DNA of 20,986 nt from Hyphochytrium catenoides (lineage: Eukaryota; Sar; Hyphochytriomycetes; Hyphochytriales; Hyphochytriaceae): assembly GCA_900088475.1 (NCBI GenBank), contig FLMG01001748.1, forward strand, positions 5,158-26,143, given 5' to 3'. Each line of letters begins with the position of its first letter. Position 1 is the stretch's first letter. Below the pieces are notes generated by a model that made no database searches, was not told the DNA's origin, and worked only from the letters and a program-made list of their open reading frames with translations. The position numbers and the translations under genes were made by a program. This document shows positions 1 through 15,226 of this stretch, in pieces.

Positions 1-45
1 TCTCTCTCTCTCTCTCTCTTCTCTCTCCCCCTTTCTCTCCCTCTG
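1..45. repeat. (CT)n microsatellite at left window edge
   Basis: Alternating C and T for about the first 27 bases, then a looser pyrimidine run into a short GT run. It is cut by the window edge, so its full length is unknown. Confidence 0.9.
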
Positions 46-850
46 TGTGTTTGTCTCCTTCCCCTCATCACGCTTCTCTATCCTGCAGGTAATCGTCGAT
101 GTGTCAATAACTAACCACTTTGGGCATCTTTGCCCAAGCTGCCTCTCCCGTCCTTTGATGAGGCTTCGACATGATTGGTTCCTTGGCCCAAGTCGCGCTG
201 AGAGTCTTAAAGCCAAATCAACCTTAGCAGCTCAGCATCGTCGCCAGACCAAACTCTGTCCCGTTTCCTCTAACGAGCGAGTTCCTGCAATAGCTTCAAC
301 AGCTCTTGATTGTCTCTGTAGAGTGTGCCTGCACCTCCTCGCCACCCTTGAAGACAAAGAGACACGGAGACATCCCAGGCGCACGCGAGAAAGAGGAAAG
401 AGAAAGAGAGAGACAGAGAGAGAGAGAGAAAAAAGCTTCCACTTATCTTCTTGAATCTTCACTCCTCATAAGAGTGAGGTAGTGTAGCCGTTACCCTCCC
501 TATGAAATATACAAATATATGTCAAGGACATCCGTATGTTCGCAGTTTAGGAAAGACCTGATTAGAACGAAAGCTTCAATAATATCACCTCTATTGCAAT
601 TTTCCAGACATGGGGGAAGAGAAAGGAAAGCTTCTGTTGCTTGAGGATCTGGCCTCTGGACAGCGCATCAGAAAGCCGATGAGGAGACCAGAAACGCAAT
701 GACACCGACCCAGGAGCAGAGGCTTGACAGAGCTCCTCAGGAAAGATAGAAGGCCATTGTAGGAAGAGTGAAGTACCTGCTTGCAGCGAAGACAGAGATT
801 GGCTCGGGAGAAGAAGACCACGCAAGAGGACGCAGAAGGCAGCAGGAGGA
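46..850. other. Upstream region of the FAN-like gene, no gene recognised
   Basis: No coding region is supported here. The stretch holds a purine-rich run (about 379-430), a weak AT-rich TATA-like patch at 508-520 on the plus strand, and a short ORF at 610-702 described separately. Open frames on either strand are compositional: they read as Ser/Leu/Arg-rich sequence without domain character. The stretch probably contains the promoter and 5' UTR of the gene starting at 851. Confidence 0.5.
610..702 (+). CDS. Possible upstream ORF in the FAN-like 5' leader (30 codons)
   Basis: An ATG at 610 opens a 30-residue frame (MGEEKGKLLLLEDLASGQRI and ten more residues) ending in TGA at 702. It lies 148 nt before the FAN-like start and downstream of the TATA-like patch at 508-520. 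If the leader is unspliced this would be an upstream ORF that could lower translation of the main frame. Its composition is less repetitive than the flanks, but a chance ORF this short is common. No homology is recognised. Confidence 0.2.
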   Translation: MGEEKGKLLLLEDLASGQRIRKPMRRPETQ

Positions 851-5847
<4,997 letters not shown>

Positions 5848-5916
5848 TAGAATAGAGTATCCCCTCTCTATGCCCCTTAGTTTTACCTCTGTGACGGGTT
5901 GTTTTATAGTGAAAGC

Positions 5917-5939
5917 GATGGTAAGGTGAAGCTACCATC
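5917..5939. other. Hairpin between convergent genes
   Basis: Perfect 7-bp inverted repeat: GATGGTA at 5917-5923 and TACCATC at 5933-5939, with a 9-nt loop. It sits in the 164-nt gap between the FAN-like stop (5847) and the stop of the minus-strand gene (6012), so both transcripts could carry it. Just beyond it, towards the minus gene, is an AT-rich (TA)n patch (5944-5953) with AGTAAA on the minus strand, a possible poly(A) signal variant. Its function is inferred only from position. Confidence 0.35.
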
Positions 5940-6011
5940 TCCATATATATATTTACTCTTTGCAGAACTTTTCTGTCCTTTTCTGGAGGCGGTGGGCTGC
6001 TCATGTATGGA

Positions 6012-8512
6012 CTAGGACATCAGTCGCCGCTGCACCTCCAAGTCTTCCGTCTTCAAGAAAGAAGTACACGAGTCTTTCATCTTCTCTGCTGCTCGCCGTA
6101 CTGTCTGGGGGGCGTCGAAATCTGACATCAAATCAGAAAAAGGGGACAAGGTAGTCATGCTGGGTGAGGGTGTGTGTATGTATTATTTGCTATGCTTTGC
6201 AACTGTCATATCTCACCGAAAGGATCCTCGAATTGCCATCTTCATGACATCCTTGGCCAGTGATACTTCTAGGCGAGCCACGAGAAGACAGAGTGCGCCA
6301 CCCAAGGTCTGAGGAAGGGCTTCAGGAAACTGAAGAGTCTTCCATTTCGTTCCTCGAGGGCCTTCCATCGGAAAATGAAGCTGGACATTATCGACCTAGA
6401 AGGGTAACAATGAATAGGAAAGTTGGTCTTTTACATCTTCAACACTGGTAACTTGATGAGGTCAGGTCATGGAGTAACATAGCGTTATAAAAATGAGATT
6501 ATGATTGTTACGCGTGGACGAGGGGATTCTGATTACGATGAAAGCTCCTAGGATTTTAGAACACAGCAAAGGACCGAAGGAAGAAGAGAACTGAAGATTA
6601 TAGCTTCTTACCTGAATGCCCTGCTCGCCGTTATTGTAGATGGATATCTATGGATAACGACCTTAGAAGCCGCCTCCTGTCAACTAGGTGTATAGGCACT
6701 TTCCAACCTGAATGCGAGGGCCATCCTCGGATTCCTCCTCTCGGTGTGGGGCTGGGTAAATAAGTGCCCTTAAGATCAAAGAATCCACGCTCACGGGAGA
6801 GTCCTGAGGCCATGCTGGTTGTTCATGTTCCACTAGCCACCAGATATCACAGAGGGCGGGGCGCTCCGCACATGCGCAGACGAACCACTCTAAGACCGAG
6901 CATATGGCCCCATAATGCAGAACGTCCTGGTACTTCTTTCTATTTCCGGCCTTCAGGTGCATAAGCTCCTCTCTCACTCTACAATAGAGAACCTCTAGTG
7001 CTCCTCGGCTTCCCTACGAGAGATGATAAGTTGGTCCTTTCTGCCAGCCTGGTAAAACTTTAGACAGAAACAGCATAGACTAAAGGACGATACTATGCTG
7101 TGCCTGATGGAGGCTGGAAGCAATAAAGCAACAGTTACCTCTTCTTTCCCATGGGATGCAATTGCTTCATTTCCGGCTTCAAAGCATGAAACCTATGGAA
7201 GGCTTGTGCTTAGAAATGCTAATGTATGGCCACAGCCCAATGTACAGGAAGGTGATGTGCGGGCCGAGCGACCAATGGGTGCGGCAAGCAGTGAAGACAG
7301 CGTGGCACTAGAAGGATTATCAAACAAGTCCAGAATGTCCATCACCCCACCAAAAGCGCGAGCTTCTCATTGATATCTTCAAGGCAATGTGCGGCTTCTT
7401 TCAATTCTGTCTTGAAATAGTTCGACACTTCTTGAGCGAGGATTGCATTAGGCCTTGCTCTGTCAAGCCGACACGATACGTTCCCAGTGGTCCGAACCAA
7501 AGACATCGGGGCATGAAGGTCCCCTCTTTGGTCACGGTGTTCCCCTGATTTGTGTAGCCCTTTCAGTGCTTGCTGGACCATGAGCCTTTCCAGTCGATTC
7601 CTTCGTTGATGGGATTGAAGAAAAGATTCTGATAGCTGGTCGAGACACTTCTTGGTTCTTTTACTCAGATCATCGGTGTAAACAAACGTGCCTGGTTCCC
7701 GATGAGGCTGTATAAGCTCTGTGACATTTGAAGTAGTAGCTTCAGCTGATGAAGCCAGTGAAAGTTTGAGACTTTGTGGCATTGGCGCACCTGTAAAAAG
7801 CCTCATGGAGGTATCTAATAGGGGTCCGATAGATTCAAAGCGCAACTCGAATTGGGATACAGATTCGACGGCAGCATAACAACCTTCGGTGGCATAAAAT
7901 AACCTCATCCTCAAAGAGGTCAAGGCTACTCTCTCCGTCGATGAGCACCTCCCGGAAGTGAGGATCTCAGTTAAACTGACTGAAATCTCAAGCCTGGTCC
8001 CTGGCTCAATAAGAACAGGTTTTCCTGACAACTTAGTCAAGCGACAACTTTACTCATTGAGATCTCTCAACTATTTCCAGCGATAGCCGTAGTCGTGGAG
8101 ATCTGGCAGCAACCTAAACCAGTGGCAGCCTTACTGGTGGAGATCTCTCGGCATCCTATCGAGCAACAGCCTTGGCATCACAGATCAGCAAGCTCAAATC
8201 TGAAGCCCAATGTATGCTGAAGATTCTATTCTGCGCCTTCGCCAATGAATTATTTGCGCGCGTTTTTCCGATTTGACGCCAGATTCTGATCAGAATCTCG
8301 ATTGCCCTTTCGTAATCTGAGCGTATTGCATAAGAATATGAGGAATAGCCACAACACCTATTTGCTATAAATTACGTACTAAATGACGTATCCAGGATAA
8401 TGGCGTTAGCAGCTCTCTTTGGGAAATAGCGTGAAAGTTTGCGCGGCAAAAGCGTTTTTGGTTGTGTTGAATATTGAAGATTTTTGAGAGCTTCCCAGAC
8501 GATTTTTTGCAT
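6012..8512 (-). CDS. Unrecognised protein gene, 8 exons, predicted 561 aa
   Basis: Rebuilt on the minus strand from splice sites and phase. Exons in transcript order: 8512-8380, 8316-8168, 8031-7351, 7192-7139, 7013-6708, 6647-6612, 6395-6217, 6159-6012. The sum is 1686 nt, one open frame, stop TAG. Strong signals are the donor GTACGT after 8380, GTAAGA after 6612, GTGAGA after 6217 and a pyrimidine-rich acceptor before 6159. Intron lengths are 63, 136, 158, 125, 60, 216 and 57 nt. The 681-nt third exon lies in non-repetitive DNA, where a chance frame this long is unlikely. The product is not low-complexity. It starts MQKIVWEALKNLQYSTQPK, has a Cys/Trp-rich helical stretch (LEWFVCACAERPALCDIWW) near residue 390 and ends with a charged helix (RRAAEKMKDSCTSFLKTEDL). 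No signal peptide, transmembrane segment or known motif is evident. Least certain are the borders of exons 2 and 3 and the weak donor (GTGGGG) of exon 3. Confidence 0.6.
8059..8181. repeat. Three imperfect tandem copies of 39-42 nt
   Basis: Three head-to-tail units, 8059-8097 (39 nt), 8098-8139 (42 nt) and 8140-8181 (42 nt). Each opens with GAGATCT and carries an AGC...AGCC pair about 20-30 nt later. All unit lengths are multiples of three. In the gene model the array lies mostly in the intron at 8167-8032 on the minus strand and touches the preceding exon. In one plus-strand frame the units read as diverged 13-14 residue repeats starting VEI. Confidence 0.6.
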
Positions 8513-8798
8513 TGATGAAGAGCTGGTCGTGGGCTCTGTCTGGTGAGGACTGCTGGGTATTCGAGATTGGGCTTTGATACCACTGATAGTGAAAGGGCCG
8601 GATGGTGTATATGTAGAGCCGGCCTTTTGCTAACTGTTTGGCAAGATGGATCTGCCTAGGTAATATTCTTGAATGATGAATCTGTGACAGCCACCGCTCG
8701 TGCTGGCCATTTATTTTATTACAATCCTCAAAGACTCAACGCTACAGACCAGGCTATCGCTGCCCTGTTGACCCTAGGGGTGTTTCTAATGAGATAGC
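8513..8798. promoter_or_regulatory. Shared divergent promoter region
   Basis: The 286 nt between the divergent starts at 8512 (minus) and 8799 (plus) must hold both 5' regions unless upstream exons were missed. It contains the inverted repeat at 8592-8628 with a TATA-like core in its loop, a T/A-rich patch at about 8709-8723, and no CT or GA microsatellite. No coding region is seen. The call rests on gene arrangement. Confidence 0.5.
8592..8628. repeat. 10-bp inverted repeat around a TATA-like loop
   Basis: Left arm 8592-8601 (AAAGGGCCGG) pairs with right arm 8619-8628 (CCGGCCTTTT) at 9 of 10 positions. The 17-nt loop contains TGTATATGTA. It is roughly 90 nt upstream of the minus-strand start and 170 nt upstream of the GCP3 start. 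It could be a dimeric factor site or a cruciform-prone element; the sequence does not say which. Confidence 0.5.
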
Positions 8799-11700
8799 AT
8801 GGTTAATCCTCGTACAATGGAGCGAGGTGCTGCCCATCGGGCGCCGGGAGGCAACAAAGGGTCTCAGGCGAGCCGAATTTATCGCCTGATGGAGGCCTTA
8901 GTTCGCCGCCAGATGTCGTCCTGTCACGTCACCGACCAGCAGCTAGGAAACCTGATGAAGCTTTCATTGAGAATTATTGGGAGCCGTATACAGCCGAGCA
9001 CTACGGATCCGGTAGGTATATCGATTCATCAGGTTAAGACCAACAAGCAGCTCTTCAACTAACAGCCGTGGGAATCACCATTGCAGCTCGCTTTAGCAGA
9101 GAGGATCAAGAAGCGATTAGTGCGAGAGGGCCAAAAGGCCCATCACGGTCATGACGAAGCGGGCATCTCTCTCGCCCTCTCGTTCCAAGAGCTTTTCGCT
9201 CGGTTGATGACTCAGAAAGTGGTCCTTAACAGAGGGTAAGCATGCCCAGCGCTTTCCCTCTACTGAAACGCTGTAACCTCGTGAAGCTGCTCGTTTTGTC
9301 TCTTCTTATCTCTCTTCCTCTTTGCTCTCAAGGTCACCAGTCTGTACCTCCACCTCTCTGATCTGTGCAAGCATACTTCTGGAAGTCCCGAACCTTGCTG
9401 GTGGCATATCCTATCTCAAACGTTCTAACGTAATCCCCTTCGGCAATCTGGCTGGTCGTGGACTGCCCTATCTATCTCCCTGCTCCTCTTTGGCTCAGTT
9501 CCACCTGAAGCCATCCTCCTTTTATGTCGGAACGCGCATCTTTTTTCGCCTGGATGTACAAACCCAAGGCATACTTCCGGGCTGCTCTTCCTTTCCTTGA
9601 CTATAGACTGATCCGACACATCAACCTCGTCTTCTGTACTTGCTTCTTGTTACCTAGGAATGTGCTTCAGTTGCTATACAATCTCTCGGTGTTCTCTCGC
9701 CATCTGGAAGCCCAAGTGGAGTTCGTAGGAACCTCCATCGCCTCCTTTCAGCTCCCTCTCAAGCAGAACCCGGAGGAGACAGAGAGAGAAGAAGGACAAG
9801 AGGCTGGAGCATCTGCTGCAGGACCTCCGGGTTCTGTCTCAAGAGATGCGGTTCAGGGTAAGACTCTTCCTTGTTTGGCCGGTAGAGCGTCGTGAGCTTG
9901 AAGCCACCACATTCTCGCTCCTTTGGTTGCAATGTCGCTCTTCCTTAAAAACGATCTTGTGCTGCTTCTCCCATAGCTTTGCGTTATTGATCTTTGTGGC
10001 ACACTAAAATAACTGGGCTTTTTCTCCGCGGTGTCTCTGTCGTTAGGTTCGAATAAGCCTGCGTTTCGCAAGCCAGTGGCGTATGGGGCTACAGAGCAGA
10101 TGCTCCTGACAGACATTCTCTATGCCTTCCAAGGAATAGATGGCAAATACGTGCGACTTAACCCCAAGCTGGGATACTACGAGGTCTCTTCTGAGGTCGA
10201 GGTCCCCGTAGGTCAGTCATCTCTAGTTCTTGCTATCCCCTTCTCTTCAAGCTGGCCAGTCAAGAGAGGGATCTGGTTAAGAAGGGTTAGCTACGGGAGG
10301 ACGGAGAGGAGAATTCACTGCGAGCGAGCTCGTGGAGCTCTTTGAGTTGAGAAGGGAACTTAGCTGACGTCGAGAGACCGTAGAAAGTAGGGTTTTCTCG
10401 CCCTGGTGTAGCTCTATAGCACTCTTTCTCTTGCATCTTCGCAATGTGTGTTCTCCTTAGTCTCTTGAGTTTATAAGCGCGGCCGTTCTTCCCTCTTGGA
10501 AGCCACCTTCTTACTCTCTCTGTGATTAAATATAGCTACCCGCCATCTAGTCAGTTCTCTGTGTGAGATGGGCTGGCTTTTTTCCAAGGTCTCCTCTTAT
10601 ATCAAAGCCGCAGTGGAGCATTCAAGCGGTGGACTAGTACGTTCCTTCTTCTCTCCTGTGGCTCCGCCCTAGGCCCTGTCCTTTCCCATCTGTCCGTCCA
10701 TACGTTGCTCCGTTTCCTCTCCGCATATCGTCTCGTTTCCGAGAATCTCCTTTCCTGTGGTGTCCAATGGGTAGTCCCACTTAGCTCTTGCATGCGTCAC
10801 TTATCCCGTCTCTCTCCTTCTAACGTGCCAGGTTGTCCAGAGCTTTGCTAATGCTCTTCAGTTCGAGTTGACGAACTACTACCGTCTGCTGGCTGTTTTA
10901 GAAGGGCAACTCATCAAGACAAACACAGGGGACAAGCAAGAACTGGAAGCTGCTCTTTCTCCTCACGCACTTACTCTTCGGAGGCTGGTAGTGTGGACAC
11001 AAGTAAGTTGAGAGTCCGAGAGAGAGAACTTTCAAGAGAGAGTACACGCCTCCTTCCCAAGCCTGCTCTTCCTCTCGCTCTATACTAGACAAACAGCTGC
11101 TGTGCATCAAATGCTGAGATCTTGCCCCTGCCAAAGCTTCATATCGCTCTATGACGCGAATCTTGCACAATTTTCTCTTCTGCCGTTATATTGCTGCATT
11201 CATCTAGCTAAGTCGTCGTTTCTCTCGTTCGACTCAATAACCAAGGATCCGATGGAGCGTTTGCGGCTGACGGCGGTGCTAGTTGAAAGTGTGGAAGGAC
11301 TTCGAGGAGGAGCTTTGGCTTCCTGTCTATTCCTACACACTCAGCACGGAGATCCCTTCCGAAGCTCCTTCCTTCAAGCGCTGCTGAAAAAGCTTTGCGT
11401 GCCGATATTCACGATGATACAGCGCTGGGTGTTTGAAGGAGAGCTTGAAGATCCCCAGGTTGGTCTCTCCCCCACTCCCTCTCTTTCCCTCTCTCTCTCT
11501 CCTTTTCTCTCTCTCCCCGTGCTTTTCCTCTCCCCTTTTGACATTGCCTAGACCTCCTCAACTGGCTCCTTTTTTGTGGCATCTGGGCTGGAACCCGGGC
11601 GCTTGCACTATAATTCTTCTCTTGCCTACTTTCTGAGCCTTCCTTCCTTATTGCGCTTCAAGCACCTCCTAACATTTTGCAGTAAGCCTTATCGCACAGT

Positions 11701-14700
11701 CAGCTACCCATAGTCCTCCCCTCAGCTGTCTATTAAGCAGCGACTGACCCTATGTGCTAACATTCGTGCTATTTCAACCTCTTAGCGAGAATTCTTCGTC
11801 TCCGCTGACGCCAACGTGACGGATCTGGAGCACTTGTGGTTGCAGAAGTACAAGCTAAATCTTGACATGCTTCCCAAGTTTATTACCAGGTCCAGCCCTA
11901 ACCGCATCCTCCTCTCAATGCTCACCGCGTCTTCGGCCTTCCACTACTTCAGCCTCTGCTGTGGGTCTGAAGCCGAATTTTACCATCTGTGGCTTGGCAT
12001 GTCCTTACCCACCTTTTTCCAGACTCTTACCCTTTACTCTCTTTGTCCCTTGGGACGCGGTGGGCTGTCCTCTTGATCAGAGCTTGTTCACCTATCTTCA
12101 TAATCGCACTCATTTCGCTTGATTTATTAACGCTATCAGAGAACTTGCGAACAAGATACTGCTCATAGGAAAGAGCATCAACTTCATGAGGCAATGCTGC
12201 AGCGAAGGAGAGGTACGCCTTTGCTCGGTCTCTCGGATCTAGTCACACACTGTTCATCGGATGTGACCCGCACCTTGACCTTCTTTTGCACTGAAGACCG
12301 TCCCTCTTTATGCGCTGGTGCTATCTCCCTTTTTCCTGTTTCCTACTGAGTCACACTAGCTAAGCGCCTACCTGTCTGTTCCTGCAGTGGGTGATGGAGT
12401 CAATAACCGCCGTGGCTCTCCAAGCGCAGCGCTTAGAGTTTGGCGACATATCCAAGTTGGATGCAATAGTGGCTGAGGCTGCGGCCATCACCAATCAGCG
12501 TCTCACAGAGATTCTCATCAAAAGATATAAGCTCATAGATCATTGCCTGGCTCTCAAGCGCTACATTCTGTTAGGCCAGGTGCGTTTACTTGTTAACATA
12601 AAGGCGGCAACTGCTCTACCTCGCTTGCACTGCCTTGCCTTCTGTTTGGAATGCGTTCGTTCCCTCTTCTCGTTAGCTCTGTCACTCTTCTTTAAAGTGC
12701 GCTAATACGGTGTGTGTCATAGGGAGACTTCATCCAGTACCTTATGGACCTGTTAGGCCCCGAGCTGTCTAAGCGGGCCACGCAGATCTATCGTCATAAC
12801 CTGATGGGTGTGCTGGAGACAGCCATCAACTCTTCCAATGCGAAGTTCGAGGTACATCAAAGACCGTGCCTAGAGAGGAAGCCCTAAAGCTAGAAAAAGT
12901 CTCCTCGGCAGTCTCTCTCTCTCTCCCTCTCCCGATCTATTTGTCTGTGCCCGTATCTCCCTCCCCATTACCTTCCTACGATTCGTCTTAGGCTTACTAT
13001 ATGTTGATTGTCCGTGGGCATCTCTTTGGTACCCCATCTTTTCTCTGTGATGTTAAGCTCTTTCCCAGCGCACTTATGGTCCATCCAAGGAGAGACTAAG
13101 GTCTCACCTTCTCTCCACCTGCTATATGACAGTCTGCCGATATTCTGGAGAGGATTGATGTCAAGCTTTATACGCCGTCCCCTGGGGACGAAGGATGGGA
13201 TGTCTTTGCTCTGCACTATCGTGTGAGCTCTCCCCTAAACACTATCATAGGTACGCTTGCCACCAGGGCTGTGCCCCTCCAGGGTGGGCGCCTCTCTTTA
13301 ATGCAAAGGCTGAAGATGTATCCCCTACAATCTCTGAGTCTTTCACTGTCTCAACCGTAACCCTAGCCGTAGGCGCTCAATCTCTTGTCTTGCGTCGCCT
13401 TTTTCCCATCCATCTCGTACTTTGTTTCCTTCTTTTGGACCCCTTTGACTGCTCTTCTCGGTGCTGCGCATACTGATCTCTTCACTCTACGGTGGCTATT
13501 AATGTTTGAAGGTGATCAGGCGATGAAGGACTATCTGCAAATCTTCAACTTTCTTTGGCGCTTGAAGAGAGTAGAATACTCTCTCTCTCTGTGCTGGAGG
13601 AGAGATATGACGCTTGTCAAGATTGTCCGTGTACGTCTTATTAGCAAGTTTGTCTCCGGACTGTTCTTTGGCCCCTACCTACCCCCTTACGCCTTTTTTC
13701 GATGTTCTTGCTTGCTTATTGCTTTGCTAACAACGAATGCTCTCTTTCTCTCTCTCTCGTTCCGTCCCTTGCACCCACGCACCCGCCCTTGCGCTTCCGT
13801 GATGCAGGAGCTTCCGGAGCTCCGTCAAACCCTTCGTCAGTGCTACTCCCTCCGTAGCGAAATGATCCACTTCACGTCGAACCTCCATAACTATGTCATG
13901 TTCGAGGTTCTTGAAACCTCGTGGACCAAGCTGGTAGGAGAGATAAAAGGGGCTCAGGACCTCGACCAGCTCATTGTCAGCCATCAAAAGTACCTCAGTC
14001 ACGTGAAGGAGAAGGTAGGCGCCGAGAAGGCCGCAAATGAGAGAGACAGCGGGCTTTGGTGGAAGGGAAGTCGAAGATAATGGGGAGGATGAGGAAGAAG
14101 GGTTATAAAGCAAGACGAGTAGGAGTGACTCTAACAGACAAATCTCCTTAGTTGGGAACTCCTATTCTCTTTCTTTTCCTCTCTGTGTGAATATGTCTGT
14201 TCAGTGTTTATTTTCTTTCTATATATCTCTACGTCCTCTTCCCATTACTGCTAAATTTCTTCTTTACCTCTCACCCTCCCTTTTCTTCGATTTCATGTCT
14301 TCCACTCTCTCTCTCTCACTCGCTCTATCTCTCTCTGTGTCTCTCTCTTTTGTAACACAATCCGTGGCGCCATCGTCCATTTTCACTGATTTTGGCCTAA
14401 TATCTGCTCTGTTTCCCCCTACAGTCGTTCATGCTGGAGGACAGCAAAGACGTCTTTTCTCAGCTGCGGCAGATCTTCGACTCCATCATTCGGTTCTGCA
14501 AGGTCCACGAGCTACTTTACTCGGCGGCGATGAAAGAAGTCCACCGCAGGAAGCGCAGCGCACAAGAGATAGAAGAAAGGACCCAAAAGGCAAAAGGGCT
14601 ACTCTCTCTGTCTCTCTTAGTATTCACTGTCTTTTGAATTTGTCTTACGGACCACCGTTTCTACGTATTGTTACCTTAGCCATCGCTCTCTCCTCTGCCT

Positions 14701-15169
14701 TCTGGGTCTCTCTTCGTCCAGGGCTAACTCGGTATGTTCTCTCTCCACTCCTGTGGCTTGTCACTTTTTTGACAGGGCCAGTGGGGCATTCTCAATGAGC
14801 TAGTGCAGGATCCTGACCCAGCCTTTATTGGCGGCGTAGGAAAGCATGTTAGTATGCTTTGATGCTCTCGGAATGGACTCTAGATTGGAAAGGAGGAAGT
14901 CGTAGGGAGAGGTAGAAGAGACAGAGATATTGAGTAAGAGAGAGAAAGTGAAAAAGAGAGAAAGAGAGCAGGTAGATAGAGAAAGAGCCACCAATTATAC
15001 GTCTAACGTGTTCATGATGTGCAGGTGTTGCTTCAGTGCAGTGACATAGCGGAAACCTATAAGAGTCAATTCGAGCAGCTGCTGCAGATCCTGAAGAAAC
15101 GTGCTTCAAGGTGAGCGGCTGGCTTTTGTCTCCATCTCAACCTAGAGTGAATGTGCCCCACACTTTCTC

Positions 15170-15226
<57 letters not shown>

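Noticed and set aside
5965-6110. A plus-strand frame with GGGGLLMYGLG, resembling the ORC2 nucleotide-binding motif.
   Set aside because: Only about ten residues match, the frame stops soon after, and it overlaps an exon on the other strand. No other ORC2 feature is nearby.
5918-6407. A plus-strand three-part model (ATG at 5918, exons 6016-6150 and 6273-6407) giving a basic 90-residue protein in frame.
   Set aside because: It lies antisense to two exons of the minus-strand gene, which have better splice signals and longer continuity. It is most likely a shadow.
7270-7345. An alternative minus-strand frame (GVMDILDLFDNPSS) just past exon 3 of the unrecognised gene.
   Set aside because: It needs a frame change without a matching splice pair. 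The phase-consistent model treats it as intron, but alternative splicing is not excluded.
8565-8600. On the minus strand TGGTATCAAAGCC, resembling an initiator-tRNA primer-binding site of a Ty1/copia element, one base after a CA that could end an LTR.
   Set aside because: No second LTR copy, polypurine tract, protease, integrase or reverse transcriptase motif is found. The sequence downstream on that strand fits a spliced cellular gene, so chance similarity is likelier.
9322-9600. A 92-codon plus-strand ORF inside GCP3.
   Set aside because: It is a different frame from the exon that matches GCP3 (LYLHLSDL) and runs into an intron.
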